Under the pieces are notes generated by a model, which was given only the letters and a program-made list of their open reading frames with translations, made no database searches and was not told the origin of the DNA. DNA of 64,000 nt, from assembly GCA_902386555.1 (NCBI GenBank), contig CABMJJ010000009.1, forward strand, positions 275,680-339,679, in the 5' to 3' direction. Each line of letters starts with the position of its first letter. The first letter of the stretch is position 1. Origin of the DNA: Candidatus Bilamarchaeum dharawalense (GTDB taxonomy: Archaea; Micrarchaeota; Micrarchaeia; Anstonellales; Bilamarchaeaceae). Both the position numbers and the translations under genes were made by a program. Of this stretch, positions 28,626-38,600 are shown one piece after another.

Positions 28626-29792
28626 ATGTTAATGACCGCTCCGAATCAACTTCAGTTTAGACCAGAAAATGCCAGTTCTAAGGTACTCGGCAGGCTGATG
28701 GCTTGGAAAAATGGGTGGAAAACGTATCAACCATTGACAAGTGCCACCAGAGCTGTTGCCATACCTGAAAAAGAGGTTCAAAGACCAAAACTTACTGATC
28801 CTAAAGAACAAGGCAAATGGAATTTGAAATTAATACAAGCGACAACAACCAAAGAAGCAGAAGACGCTTTGACACATGGTGCGAATATTAACTGCTATGT
28901 AAAAAATGATTCTTTAGGTATAGACAGTGCTTCAGTTCTTATATTTGCAGTGATTGAAAAGAGATCAGAATTATTTGATTTCTATTTGACAGAGCCAGGA
29001 GTGGATATAGACAGAAAGGATAGTAACGGATTCAGTGCTGTCATGCGAGCAGAAGTCTTAGGACAAATTGAAATGGTAGCTAAGCTCAGGGCGAGGGGAG
29101 CTGGATATACTGAAGAAGACAAAAAAACAGTTTATGAATTGAAACTGATTAGAGCTAAAACAGTTGAAGAAGCAAGAGATGCCTTAGCGCATGGTGCGGA
29201 TATTAACTGTTATGTTCAGAAGGGGCAGGTACGAAGTGCTTCAGTTTTATTATTATCAGTAACTGAAAATAAATCAGAATTGTTCGATTTCTATGTGGAA
29301 CAGCCAGGAATTGACATTAATAGAAAAGACAATTATGGATTTTCAGCTATAATGAGGGCAGACTTCTTAGGACAAATTGAAATGGTAGCTAAGCTCAGGG
29401 CAAAGGGTGCTGTTTACACTAAAGAAGATGAGAAAAAAGTCTGGGAGCTGAGACTGATTAGAGCTAAAACAGTTGAAGAAGCACGAGATGCCTTAGCGCA
29501 TGGTGCTGATATTAACTGCGTTGCAGAGAATCCATCGATAAATGTACGAGATGGATCGGTGTTGATATTTGCGGTTTTAGATAATAACCAAGAACTATTT
29601 GACTTTTATGTGGAACAGCCAGGGATTAACCTCCAAAAAAGAGCAACAAATGGATGGAATGCATTGATGGATGCTGTCCACAGCAAACGCAAGAAAATGG
29701 AGAAAAAACTAAGAGAAAAAGGATGTACATTATCAGCTGATGAAGAAGACGCAGTACGGCAATTCAAAGCGTATACTCCGAAAAGACAGTGA
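28626..29792 (+). CDS. Ankyrin-repeat-like protein with three ~103-aa internal repeats
   Basis: Three LIRAKTVEEARDALAHGADINC...SELFDFYVEQPGIDINRKDNYGFSAIMRADFLGQIEMVAKLRAKGA-type units. Confidence 0.75.
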   Translation: MLMTAPNQLQFRPENASSKVLGRLMAWKNGWKTYQPLTSATRAVAIPEKEVQRPKLTDPKEQGKWNLKLIQATTTKEAEDALTHGANINCYVKNDSLGIDSASVLIFAVIEKRSELFDFYLTEPGVDIDRKDSNGFSAVMRAEVLGQIEMVAKLRARGAGYTEEDKKTVYELKLIRAKTVEEARDALAHGADINCYVQKGQVRSASVLLLSVTENKSELFDFYVEQPGIDINRKDNYGFSAIMRADFLGQIEMVAKLRAKGAVYTKEDEKKVWELRLIRAKTVEEARDALAHGADINCVAENPSINVRDGSVLIFAVLDNNQELFDFYVEQPGINLQKRATNGWNALMDAVHSKRKKMEKKLREKGCTLSADEEDAVRQFKAYTPKRQ

Positions 29793-30490
29793 GATTCATG
29801 ATTGTCGAACAACCACGTAAGGTAATGCCAGCAGATGCTCAGATAGGGAGGATGGTGGCTCTTAGGAATGGATGGAGAGCTTACGAACCTATCCAATTGG
29901 TATCAAGAGCACCTGTTCAGACCAAAACAGAGACCACAAGAGAAGAATATGCAAGATGGCTTGCTGAAGAATTAAAGGATATTGCATCGTTACATGGAGA
30001 TGTCTTAGGATCGGGTAGTGAAGCAGAAAATAGAACAAAACAACTGCTTCTTGATAAATTAAAAACAAGCATAGATAGAAAAGATGCGCAAGGGATGATC
30101 TCCGTATTACAAAAAATGTTACCCACACCAGTATTAGGTATGCGATTTGGCGGTGATTTTTCACAAACAAGATTTGGAGCAGCCAGATTTTGTCTTGCAA
30201 TAGAAACATTATACGAATTAGGAGAAAAACAACTAGCTAGAGAATTCCTGAATGCATTGGCATCTGAATATAATTTTACTAGGCAGATAGGAAATACCGT
30301 CTATGGATGTGGATTGGTACATAAAGTTCCGGTAGCAGTTACTGCAATGAAAATAGGGGAAAGTTATGTGGCAAGAAAATGGTTGCAGCACCTGCTTAAA
30401 AAAGCTCCTGAAAAAAATGATCACGAATGGGAAACTTTGGGCTATGCCATGGCTCTGGAATTGGGTAAAGAAGTCGGAATAAGAAAATAA
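29789..30490 (+). CDS. Hypothetical protein sharing an N-terminal motif with the upstream ORF
   Basis: IGRMVALRNGWRAYEP vs LGRLMAWKNGWKTYQP in 28626..29792. Confidence 0.6.
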   Translation: MRFMIVEQPRKVMPADAQIGRMVALRNGWRAYEPIQLVSRAPVQTKTETTREEYARWLAEELKDIASLHGDVLGSGSEAENRTKQLLLDKLKTSIDRKDAQGMISVLQKMLPTPVLGMRFGGDFSQTRFGAARFCLAIETLYELGEKQLAREFLNALASEYNFTRQIGNTVYGCGLVHKVPVAVTAMKIGESYVARKWLQHLLKKAPEKNDHEWETLGYAMALELGKEVGIRK

Positions 30491-30522
30491 AATTTTATAA
30501 AAAATTAAAAAAAGAGATTGGA

Positions 30523-30587
30523 TCAGTCCATATCTTGAACGACGAATCGTTCAAGAGAGTATTGAAACGCTATGCGTTTCAATCCAT
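30523..30587 (-). repeat. Twin-hairpin palindromic element at the thermosome 3' end with flanking imperfect direct repeat
   Basis: Hairpins CTTGAACGA-CGAA-TCGTTCAAG (30534-30555) and ATTGAAACGC-TAT-GCGTTTCAAT (30561-30583); flanks TCAGTCCAT (30523-30531) and TCAATCCAT (30579-30587), both reading ATG GAY TGA on the gene strand. Confidence 0.85.
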
Positions 30588-32228
30588 TCCCATGTCACCC
30601 ATGCCGCCTGGACCACCTGGTGGCATTCCGCCTCTACCTCCTCTTGAACTGATTATATCATCAATTCTTAGGATTAGTCTTGCGGTTTCAGTTGCAGAGA
30701 CAATGGCTTGTTTTTTGACCTTTGCTGGCTCAAATACGCCAGCTGCTTTTAGATCAGCAACTTTGCCATTAAGAACGTCAACTCCAACGGTTTTACCCGT
30801 TGCTTCTTTGTGTTTTGTTCTAAGGGCAACGATGGTATCGATAACATCCATACCTGCATTTTCTGCCAAAGCTCTTGGAATGGATTCCAATGCTTCTGCA
30901 AATGCCTGAATGGCAAGCTGTTCTCTGCCGCCGATGTGGGTTGCGTAGTTCTGGATTTCTTTGCTGATTTCCATTTCCACACTGCCACCACCAACAACGT
31001 ATTTACCATCCTGCAATGCACTGGCAACTGCGCCACGGGCATCAACAACTGCTCTTTCGACTTCACTGACAACATGGTCAGTTCCGCCGCGAACAAATAC
31101 AGTAACGGATTTTGGATCTTTGCATTTTTCTACAAAAACCATTGCTTCGCCGGATATTTTTTTCTCTTCAACAAGACCAGCATGACCAAGGTCTGCTTCT
31201 TTAAGATCTTCAAGTGTTGAAGCAATAACAGCGCCAGTTGCACGAGCAAGTTTTTCCATATCGCTTTTTTTGACTCGTCTTATTGCAGTGATTCCTTTCT
31301 TTGCAAGGAAGTGCTGGACCAAATCATCGATGCCTTTTTGACAGAAGACAACATTTGTCTTGGCAGCTACGATTTTATCCACCATATCTCTCATCATTTT
31401 CTCTTCCTGGTGGAGGAATGCTTCCATCTTGTCCGGAGAGGTTATTTCGATTTTGGCATCGGTTTCTGTTTTTTCGATTTCAAGCGCTGCATCCAGAAGA
31501 AGGATTTTGGCATCCTTAACACTCTTTGGCATACCTGCATGAACTACTTCTTTGTCGACCAATACACCACGAATAAGTTCGGTATCAAGAACTTCTCCGC
31601 CTGCTTTCTTTTCGATTTTTATAAGATCAAGATCAACTGTTGTTTTACCGTTTTTTGTTTCAGCAACCTGCATGACTGCTTCAGACATTAGGACGGCTAT
31701 TTTCTTCTTTTCATCATCATTTCCAATACCTTTTGATCCCATGGAAACAAGCGCAATTTTAACTAAAATTTCCTTGTCAGTTGGTAAAACTGGTTCGGAT
31801 ATTTTTGCAAGTGCTTCTTCTGCTTTCTTGGCAGAAAGTTCATACCCCTTAATGATTACGGTTGGGTGTATGTTTTGATCTAAAAGTTCACCTGCCTTTC
31901 TGAGTAGATTACCAGCGATAACTACACTGGTGGTAGTACCATCACCAACTTCCTTGTCCTGGGTTTTGGCAACTTCAACCATCAGCTTTGCAGCTGGATG
32001 ATCAACATTCATTTCTTCAAGAACGGTTCTACCGTCGTTTGTTATTACAATATCGCCCAAATCAGAAACAAGCATCTTGTCCATACCTTTTGGACCAAGG
32101 GTAGTCTTGATTATGTTGGCTACTGCATAGCCGATTGCAATGTTAATTCTCATTGCATCTCTTCCAATAACTCTTTGAGCCCCTTCTGGGAGCACATAGG
32201 TTTGTTCGCCACTTACTTGTTTGCTCAT
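30579..32228 (-). CDS. Thermosome (group II chaperonin) subunit
   Basis: [43 protein letters not shown]-terminal [17 protein letters not shown]. Confidence 0.95.
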   Translation of the reverse strand: MSKQVSGEQTYVLPEGAQRVIGRDAMRINIAIGYAVANIIKTTLGPKGMDKMLVSDLGDIVITNDGRTVLEEMNVDHPAAKLMVEVAKTQDKEVGDGTTTSVVIAGNLLRKAGELLDQNIHPTVIIKGYELSAKKAEEALAKISEPVLPTDKEILVKIALVSMGSKGIGNDDEKKKIAVLMSEAVMQVAETKNGKTTVDLDLIKIEKKAGGEVLDTELIRGVLVDKEVVHAGMPKSVKDAKILLLDAALEIEKTETDAKIEITSPDKMEAFLHQEEKMMRDMVDKIVAAKTNVVFCQKGIDDLVQHFLAKKGITAIRRVKKSDMEKLARATGAVIASTLEDLKEADLGHAGLVEEKKISGEAMVFVEKCKDPKSVTVFVRGGTDHVVSEVERAVVDARGAVASALQDGKYVVGGGSVEMEISKEIQNYATHIGGREQLAIQAFAEALESIPRALAENAGMDVIDTIVALRTKHKEATGKTVGVDVLNGKVADLKAAGVFEPAKVKKQAIVSATETARLILRIDDIISSRGGRGGMPPGGPGGMGDMGMD

Positions 32229-32236
32229 AGTTACAC

Positions 32237-32287
32237 CTCATTAAAATTCCCATTTTAATAAAGTAAAAATGCTACTGCATTTTTACA
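32237..32287 (-). repeat. Two hairpins in the thermosome 5' leader: ATTAAAAT-TCCC-ATTTTAAT and GTAAAAATGC-TACT-GCATTTTTAC
   Basis: Direct reading, immediately upstream of GAGGTG Shine-Dalgarno-like sequence and ATG. Confidence 0.7.
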
Positions 32288-32461
32288 CCTCTACACTGAG
32301 TATAGTTTTAGACTATCAAAATGAGTTGAGATGTGATATGTATCAAAAAAGTTTAAAAAACTAGCTAGTTTTGGATGTTGCACCAGTAGTGATGGGATTC
32401 GACTTAGGAATAAACAAAACCAAAGAACTAAAACCTTTTGAGTTAGAGTATACTTGTATCG

Positions 32462-32482
32462 GGGTGTGGGGTGTCCCCACAA
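32462..32482 (+). repeat. GC-rich palindromic repeat unit GGGTGTGGGGTGTCCCCACAA, copy upstream of SRP54
   Basis: Identical 21-mer recurs in the RNase P RNA gene; related sequence at ~43.8 kb. Confidence 0.85.
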
Positions 32483-32492
32483 GTGAACAAAA

Positions 32493-33812
32493 ATGGATTT
32501 GGGTAAAAAACTTAGAGAAGCGCTAGCCAAGCTTACTAATCGTCCCTATGTTGACGAAGATGATGTAAGAGCGCTTATCAAGGATTTGCAAAGAGTTTTG
32601 ATCTCCTCTGATGTCAACGTAAAGCTAGTTTTTGGATTATCGAAAAAAATTGAAGAAAGAGCACTCAAATCCAAGAAGATGGAGGCCCTGACACTCAAGG
32701 AACATGTTACCAAGATAGTATATGAAGAATTGGTTTCGTTGATGGGCCAGAGTTATACTCCACGGTTGGATAAACACAAAATTTTGATGTGTGGCCTTTA
32801 TGGGAGTGGAAAAACCACTTCGTGCGCAAAACTGGCTCATTTTTACAAAACCAGAGGATTGAGTGTTGGACTTATTGCAGCTGATACGGATAGACCCGCA
32901 GCTCAAGAACAATTGGAACAACTGTCCAAGCAGGTAGGTGCAGCCTATTACACTACCAAAGGAGAGAAGGTACCATCAAAAATTGTATTAGAAGCTCTGA
33001 AAAAAGCCAAAGAAGACGTGATAATAGTTGATTCTGCGGGTAGAAGTGGATTGGACGGAGCATTGGTTGAAGAATTACGAAATATTGCAGATGTTCTTAA
33101 GCCAGAAGAATGTTATTTGGTTATTAGTGCAGATATTGGTCAGGTTGCAGGAAAACAGGCAACAGAATTCAATGCAACAGTTCCACTTTCAGGGGTTTTT
33201 GTAACTAAAATGGATGGTTCTGGAAAGGGGGGCGGTGCACTCAGTTCGGTTGCCGCATCCAATGCAAAAATTTCTTTTGTAGGCATTGGAGAAAAACCAG
33301 GAGATATTGAAGTTTATAATTCTGAGAAATTCGTAGGTAGATTATTGGGTGTTCCAGATATTGGGGCATTGATGGAAAAGATCAAAGAAATTTCAGAGGA
33401 AACCGACCTTAAAAAAATCGAAAGTGAAGAACTCACCATAGAATCTTTTTATGAACAGTTAAAGGCAGCCAAAAAATTAGGGCCGTTGAGCAGTGTTTTT
33501 TCCATGATCGGAGCTGTTGATGTGCCAAAGGAAATGGTCCAGCAAAGTGAAGGTAAATTGAAAAAATTTGAATCCATGATAAACTCCATGACAAAAGAGG
33601 AGAAAAAGGATGCTGCTTTGTTGAAAAATAATGCTGCCAGAATAGCAAGAATTGCAAGGGGAAGCGGCTCCAGTGAAAAAGAAGTTCGCGAATTTTTATC
33701 TCAGTTTGAGAAGATGGAAAAAATGATGAACATGTTCAAGAAAAACCGCGGATTCCGTAAAAAAATGGAAAAAATGATGTCGGGAAAGCAGGGCTTTCCC
33801 GGAATGAAGTGA
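32493..33812 (+). CDS. srp54: Signal recognition particle protein SRP54 (C-terminus apparently truncated by an insertion)
   Basis: GLYGSGKTTSCAKLAHFYK, DTDRPAAQEQL, DSAGRSGLD, TKMDGSGKGGGALS, Met-rich C-terminus. Confidence 0.95.
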   Translation: MDLGKKLREALAKLTNRPYVDEDDVRALIKDLQRVLISSDVNVKLVFGLSKKIEERALKSKKMEALTLKEHVTKIVYEELVSLMGQSYTPRLDKHKILMCGLYGSGKTTSCAKLAHFYKTRGLSVGLIAADTDRPAAQEQLEQLSKQVGAAYYTTKGEKVPSKIVLEALKKAKEDVIIVDSAGRSGLDGALVEELRNIADVLKPEECYLVISADIGQVAGKQATEFNATVPLSGVFVTKMDGSGKGGGALSSVAASNAKISFVGIGEKPGDIEVYNSEKFVGRLLGVPDIGALMEKIKEISEETDLKKIESEELTIESFYEQLKAAKKLGPLSSVFSMIGAVDVPKEMVQQSEGKLKKFESMINSMTKEEKKDAALLKNNAARIARIARGSGSSEKEVREFLSQFEKMEKMMNMFKKNRGFRKKMEKMMSGKQGFPGMK

Positions 33813-33837
33813 ACGTTGCGACGTTCACAACATGAAG
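33804..33837 (+). repeat. Palindromic insertion TGAACGTTGCGACGTTCACAAC flanked by direct repeat ATGAAG
   Basis: ATGAAG at 33804-33809 and 33832-33837; in-phase SRP54 tail continues to TAA at 33874-33876 if 28 nt are removed. Confidence 0.85.
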
Positions 33838-33932
33838 GGCGGGATCCCAGGAATGGGAGATATGAAAATGGGATAATTATTGTGCAAAGCCAATCAGAAA
33901 CAATTATAAACACTTTTTAACACAATAACTCC

Positions 33933-34511
33933 ATGAAGCTTTTTGGCCCTAGAGATAAATCTTTTGTACAGGTGGTAGAGGATAGGCAGTCCATACGAAG
34001 ATTCACACAAAAGAACGTCGAACCAGAGAAACTAAGAAAAATATTGGAAATAACAAATAAGGCACCATCTGCAGGTGATCTCCAGGCTTATGATATTGTG
34101 GTTGTAAGAGACCCAGATGTAAAAAAAGCGCTGATGCTGGCCTCTTTAGGGCAGCGATTTATTGAAACTGCACCAGTTGATCTGGTCTTTCTAGCAAATG
34201 AATTCAGATCCGGATATAAATATGGAGAGAGAGGAAGAAAGTTATATTGCGTACAGGATGCAACTATTGCAACAACCTACGCTCATTTGGCAGCTGATGC
34301 CTTGGGCTTGGGAAGCGTGTGGGTTGGTGCATTCAATCCAACGGAAATTGCAAGAATTGTTAGTGCAAGTGAATTCCAAATTCCAATTGCCATACTTTCC
34401 ATCGGCTATATCGCCGAGAAACCAAGAAGAACACCAAGAAGAGAGCTAGACGATCTTGTATGTGTGGTTGACCAGGTTGGTGGACCAACTAGACATTTTG
34501 GAAAGGAATAA
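33933..34511 (+). CDS. Nitroreductase-family protein
   Basis: EDRQSIRRFTQKNVEPEKLRKILEITNKAPSAGDLQAYDIVVVRD, ATTYAHLAADALGLGSVWVGAF. Confidence 0.85.
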   Translation: MKLFGPRDKSFVQVVEDRQSIRRFTQKNVEPEKLRKILEITNKAPSAGDLQAYDIVVVRDPDVKKALMLASLGQRFIETAPVDLVFLANEFRSGYKYGERGRKLYCVQDATIATTYAHLAADALGLGSVWVGAFNPTEIARIVSASEFQIPIAILSIGYIAEKPRRTPRRELDDLVCVVDQVGGPTRHFGKE

Positions 34512-34538
34512 ATAATCAGGTTAACCATAATATTGATG

Positions 34539-34807
34539 AGTGAGGGGTAGGTAGCCAACCCTAGTATGGGGAGGAAGTTCTGCCCTCTATGAGGATAATT
34601 GAGCTTTAAGGGCTCGGGAGTGCTACAGAAACGATACCTTTTTGTTTAAAGGGGCGCTGCCCCTTTGGAACCCTGCTGGGTGTGGGGTGTCCCCACAAAC
34701 AAAAAAAGGATGCAACGCGTACTCCTTTATCCAGTGACAGAGTAAGGCGAATTATCGCCGCTTAGTCAAATGCTACCAGATACAAAAGGCAGACTATTCC
34801 CCTCACT
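34539..34807 (+). ncRNA. rnpB: RNase P RNA
   Basis: 9-bp P1 pairing AGTGAGGGG (34539-34547) / CCCCTCACT (34799-34807); GAGGAAGTTCTGCCC (CR-I-like); GTGCTACAGAAACGATACC (CR-II-like); downstream GTAAGGCGAATTATCGCC and AGATACAAAAGGCAGACTATTCCCCTCAC. Confidence 0.75.
34648..34700 (+). repeat. GC-rich composite palindromic element within the apparent P12 helix of the RNase P RNA gene
   Basis: AAAGGGGC-GCT-GCCCCTTTGGAACCCTGCTGGGTGTGGGGTGTCCCCACAAAC, flanked by CCTTTTTGTTT / AAACAAAAAAAGG pairing. Confidence 0.8.
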
Positions 34808-34836
34808 TGTTCTTTTTTAGGAAAAAAGAACCAAGA
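34808..34836 (+). terminator. Possible terminator hairpin after RNase P RNA gene
   Basis: TTGTTCTTTTTT-AGG-AAAAAAGAACCAAG. Confidence 0.45.
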
Positions 34837-34891
34837 AGTTAGTTATTTGGAATTGCAAATCTTTAAATATTGTTATAATTTAAGTATAATT

Positions 34892-35608
34892 ATGACGCTT
34901 ACATGTAGAGATAAATTTGCCGGAGGCTATATCGAGCCTCCCAAAAAATCGAAAACAAAACCTTGGAAAACAGGACTAAAGGCATTTGGTTTTGTAGCTG
35001 GGTTTGCTGTAACTGCCATATTCGGAGCTAATTTGGGAACTTATTTTGATTATAAATACAATAATCCTGCCTCCTATAGTCAGATGCAAAATAGAACTAA
35101 ATTGGAATTTTCTTCAGCACCTGATCTTTCTAACCCAAAAACAAGAAAGGCAGTAGAAACAGCGAATGTGAAGATAGTTGGTTTTCAACCTCCTTCTTCT
35201 GCCATGGTTTTCCTAGAACTGTCAGGAGACATATTAACAGCTAGATATGTGATGATCTGGCCAACAAATAAGGGTGTTGCAAAACATGATGAAGAAGAAA
35301 TGACCATAACCTGGAAATATTCTGAAGGCAGGTTTGCACCAGAAAAAGCCCAGACAAGATATCATTACAAAACAGTGGAATTTGCACTAAACGGAAACGA
35401 TGATCCGGTTATAGTAATTCAGAACCCAGCACATACACCTGGAATTCCAGGTCCTGCTCCAAGATATGTTGATGGTTCTTTCGATATTATTGATGTGTTT
35501 ACTACATTTTCAGCAGAAAAGTGGGCAGGTGCATGCGTTGCAACTGACTTGCCACAGAAATTCGATGGTATGGCAGTAACATTCAATGCAGCTTTGACTG
35601 TGAAGTAA
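34892..35608 (+). CDS. Membrane-anchored hypothetical protein
   Basis: Start refined to MTLTCRDKFAGG; TM segment AFGFVAGFAVTAIFGANLG. Confidence 0.6.
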   Translation: MTLTCRDKFAGGYIEPPKKSKTKPWKTGLKAFGFVAGFAVTAIFGANLGTYFDYKYNNPASYSQMQNRTKLEFSSAPDLSNPKTRKAVETANVKIVGFQPPSSAMVFLELSGDILTARYVMIWPTNKGVAKHDEEEMTITWKYSEGRFAPEKAQTRYHYKTVEFALNGNDDPVIVIQNPAHTPGIPGPAPRYVDGSFDIIDVFTTFSAEKWAGACVATDLPQKFDGMAVTFNAALTVK

Positions 35609-38600
35609 CTATTTCTTCTTTCTAAGCACCACTCGCGTGTAAAGAACATAGGCAGCAAGGACAAACAAAAGTACTAACAGTGCAAGCCAAACATAACTTC
35701 CGGCTTCAATAAGGATGGAAGGTTGCTTTTCAGGAGTTTGAATGTGCCTTAGGCCGGCAATGTTCACAGTTGCAGCAACTTTTTGATCTTTGTAGAGTGT
35801 AAGAGTATAATTTCCCTCATACTCTAAAATGAAATCCATATGTCCAGCGTCGTCTGTGCTCAATGTCTTGGTCTTACCAATTGGATCGGTTAGAACCAGT
35901 TCGTATTGTGCTTTTGGATAAACTTGAGCAGCATGGTTGTTACCCACAAGATCTTCGCGTTCTGTGAAGATAGTATAGAGAGTACAGTTATGACCAACGC
36001 AAAGACCATCTAAACAATCTTCATCCTTGCAGCATTCGTAATTGATCCATTTGTGATCGAAGATATAGCCACATTCGCCTAAAACTTTGGTGCATGTCGT
36101 ACCATTGAAATACTCGTCAATAGGACAACAAGAGGTTTCAGTGCATTTTTGTTCAACAGGTTTACATTCGTGATTTTCACATAGGTTATTTGTTGGACAA
36201 TCTGAGTTGGAACAGCAGTCATAGGCCTGGCATTTGTGGTTTACAACATAACCACATTCGCATTGAACAGGAACACATTGGCAGTTGGAAACGTGTTGAT
36301 TCTCTTCACACTCTTCGTTGGTTGGACAGACAGTGCATGATTCACATGAAATCAGCTGAACTTGTTTTGTTCCTGAAAGATAGCCAGATTTCACTGCTTC
36401 GATGGTAATGGTCTTGCCACATTCATCAAATGAAAGTTGACCGGATGAGTCTGTATACCCCAAAACCACTCCATTTTCATATCGGATAACTGCTTCTGAA
36501 ATTTGATTGCCTTCGCTCTTAACAGTTACGGTGTTACCTTCACATGAGGAGGTAACTGAAAGAACAAGTTGTGAATCTTCGTTGTGTGGAGGGCGTGGTG
36601 GAGAATAATTCTGATTAGTTAGTGGTAGATAATCATAGTTCCCTGCAGAACCAGCAATGGAATAGTTTGGTGGAAGTTCTCCAATTCCATCATGATCATT
36701 ATCATAGCCACTATAATCAGAATAATAGTTTCCGCCTATGTCATGGCCACCAATGATATTTGGACCTGTTTGTTGAGTGGTGTTCCAGTTGTTATTTAGC
36801 CCATCATCTGCTGCAGTTCCAACAATGTAATTGTTGAAAATTAGATTATTCTCAGAGTCTCCACCGCTTTGATCTGCAAGGTATATGGCAATGCCACTTG
36901 GCTGACTAATATTGTTCCCAGTAACATTAGACCAGTCACCATCGCTGAAAAGAATTGACGCGTTAGTGAAATTGTTATCATAGATATTATTGTAAGAAGA
37001 ACCCAACAGCCAAAGATGACTATTGACAAAAACATTATTGTAAACAAAATTTCCATGACCAACCTGTAGGGTCACTGCACCATATGCAGTGGTTAGACCA
37101 AGAGTATTATTTGTAACATGATTGTCATTACCATACACAACAATATTTCCAAGATAATTGCTAATATTGCAGCCTTGGATAGTCACATTATTTCTATTGG
37201 TCATTATTCCGTAGCCAGAACCATTACCTATTATCGTGGTATAATTGCAGGTTAGGTTAATGTCATTCGCATTTGCCCAAATACTTTCCGTGACAGTATC
37301 AGAAGTGTTTACATAATAGGTACCAGAACAGAAGGTTGTTGATGCGGTCAATTGGATATTTCCTGCAGGAGGGCGGATATTTGTATCAAGATCATTACAA
37401 TCGCAATCTACATCTACAGTACAACAACCAACTGCAGTAACATTGAAACCATCCCCATCGTCATCAGTACAGGTGGGAAGACCACTGCAGATACCTGTTT
37501 GGTTTGTAAGTGGAAGGAAATCGTAGGAATCTGCAGTACCTGAGATAGGATAGGAAGGGGGGCAGTTCCCAATACCATCGGAATCTGAATCATTTCCTGT
37601 GTAATCAGAATAATAGTTTCCACCAATACAGGAACCACCAATTATATTTGGACCGGATGTGCAGTTGTAGGAGATGTTCCAGCGATTATCAGTACCATTA
37701 TCCAAAACAGGACCATCCAAAACATTGTTGTAGACAATTGAGTTCGCAGTTGGTGATTGAAGGACCACACTGTAGGTGGAAGAAGAAATAGAATTATTGT
37801 GGATTGAAACATTATTTGATGGACCATACCCGGGATACAAAATACCTACTATTCCAACGGGAGTATTATTGATTGTGTTTCCATATAACGAACTGTTTGC
37901 CAGTTCCATAAAAGTAATACCTAGATTATATCCGGTGCTGTTGAGGATGGTGTTGTTTCTTGCCGTGATATTAGAGGCATTAAACAAATCCAAACCTACA
38001 CCAGAATCTATGACCCTATTGTTTTCAAACAAAGAAGAAGACGCATTATTCCCGATGATAGCCTCCAGAACACCGGAAAAGTTGTTGCCATAAACATGAT
38101 TATTTGAACCGAAAGCAACACGAAGAGCATAGGAATAATTAACGAGATTACATCCGTGGATGGTTATGTGATCGTAATTGCGCGAGGAAATACCAAAACC
38201 AGAATTGTTTCCAATGAGAGTACTAGTATTACAGTCTAAAGCAACATTGCTAGCATCGAAGATGATAACACCAGTGCTATTGCTATCATTTAGGTAGTAG
38301 GTCCCACTGCAAAGAACAGTATTCGTGGTTATGTGCATGTCATCATAGGGTGGAAGGATGCTTGAATTTGTATCATTGCAATCTCTTACTGCCCCGCATA
38401 AAGAATCTGGACCGATACCAGTAACATTGAAACTATCTCCATCTGCATCGGTACAGGTAGTCCCATTGTTTGTTAATGGGAGATAATCCATAGCACTACC
38501 ACTAGAGATGCTATAGGTAGTATCACCAATACCATCCCCATCAGAATCACTACCAACATAATCAGAATAGTAGTTACCTCCAATACATGAGCCACCGATA

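Noticed and set aside
28626-29792. Ankyrin-like repeats as assembly duplication artefact
   Set aside because: Copies differ at multiple positions including amino-acid changes and flanks differ, so true tandem duplication is more likely, though long reads would be decisive.
34539-34807. SRP (7S) RNA for the structured RNA near SRP54
   Set aside because: No GGAAG/AGCAGC helix-8 signature. CR-I/CR-II-like blocks and the P1 pairing fit RNase P RNA instead.
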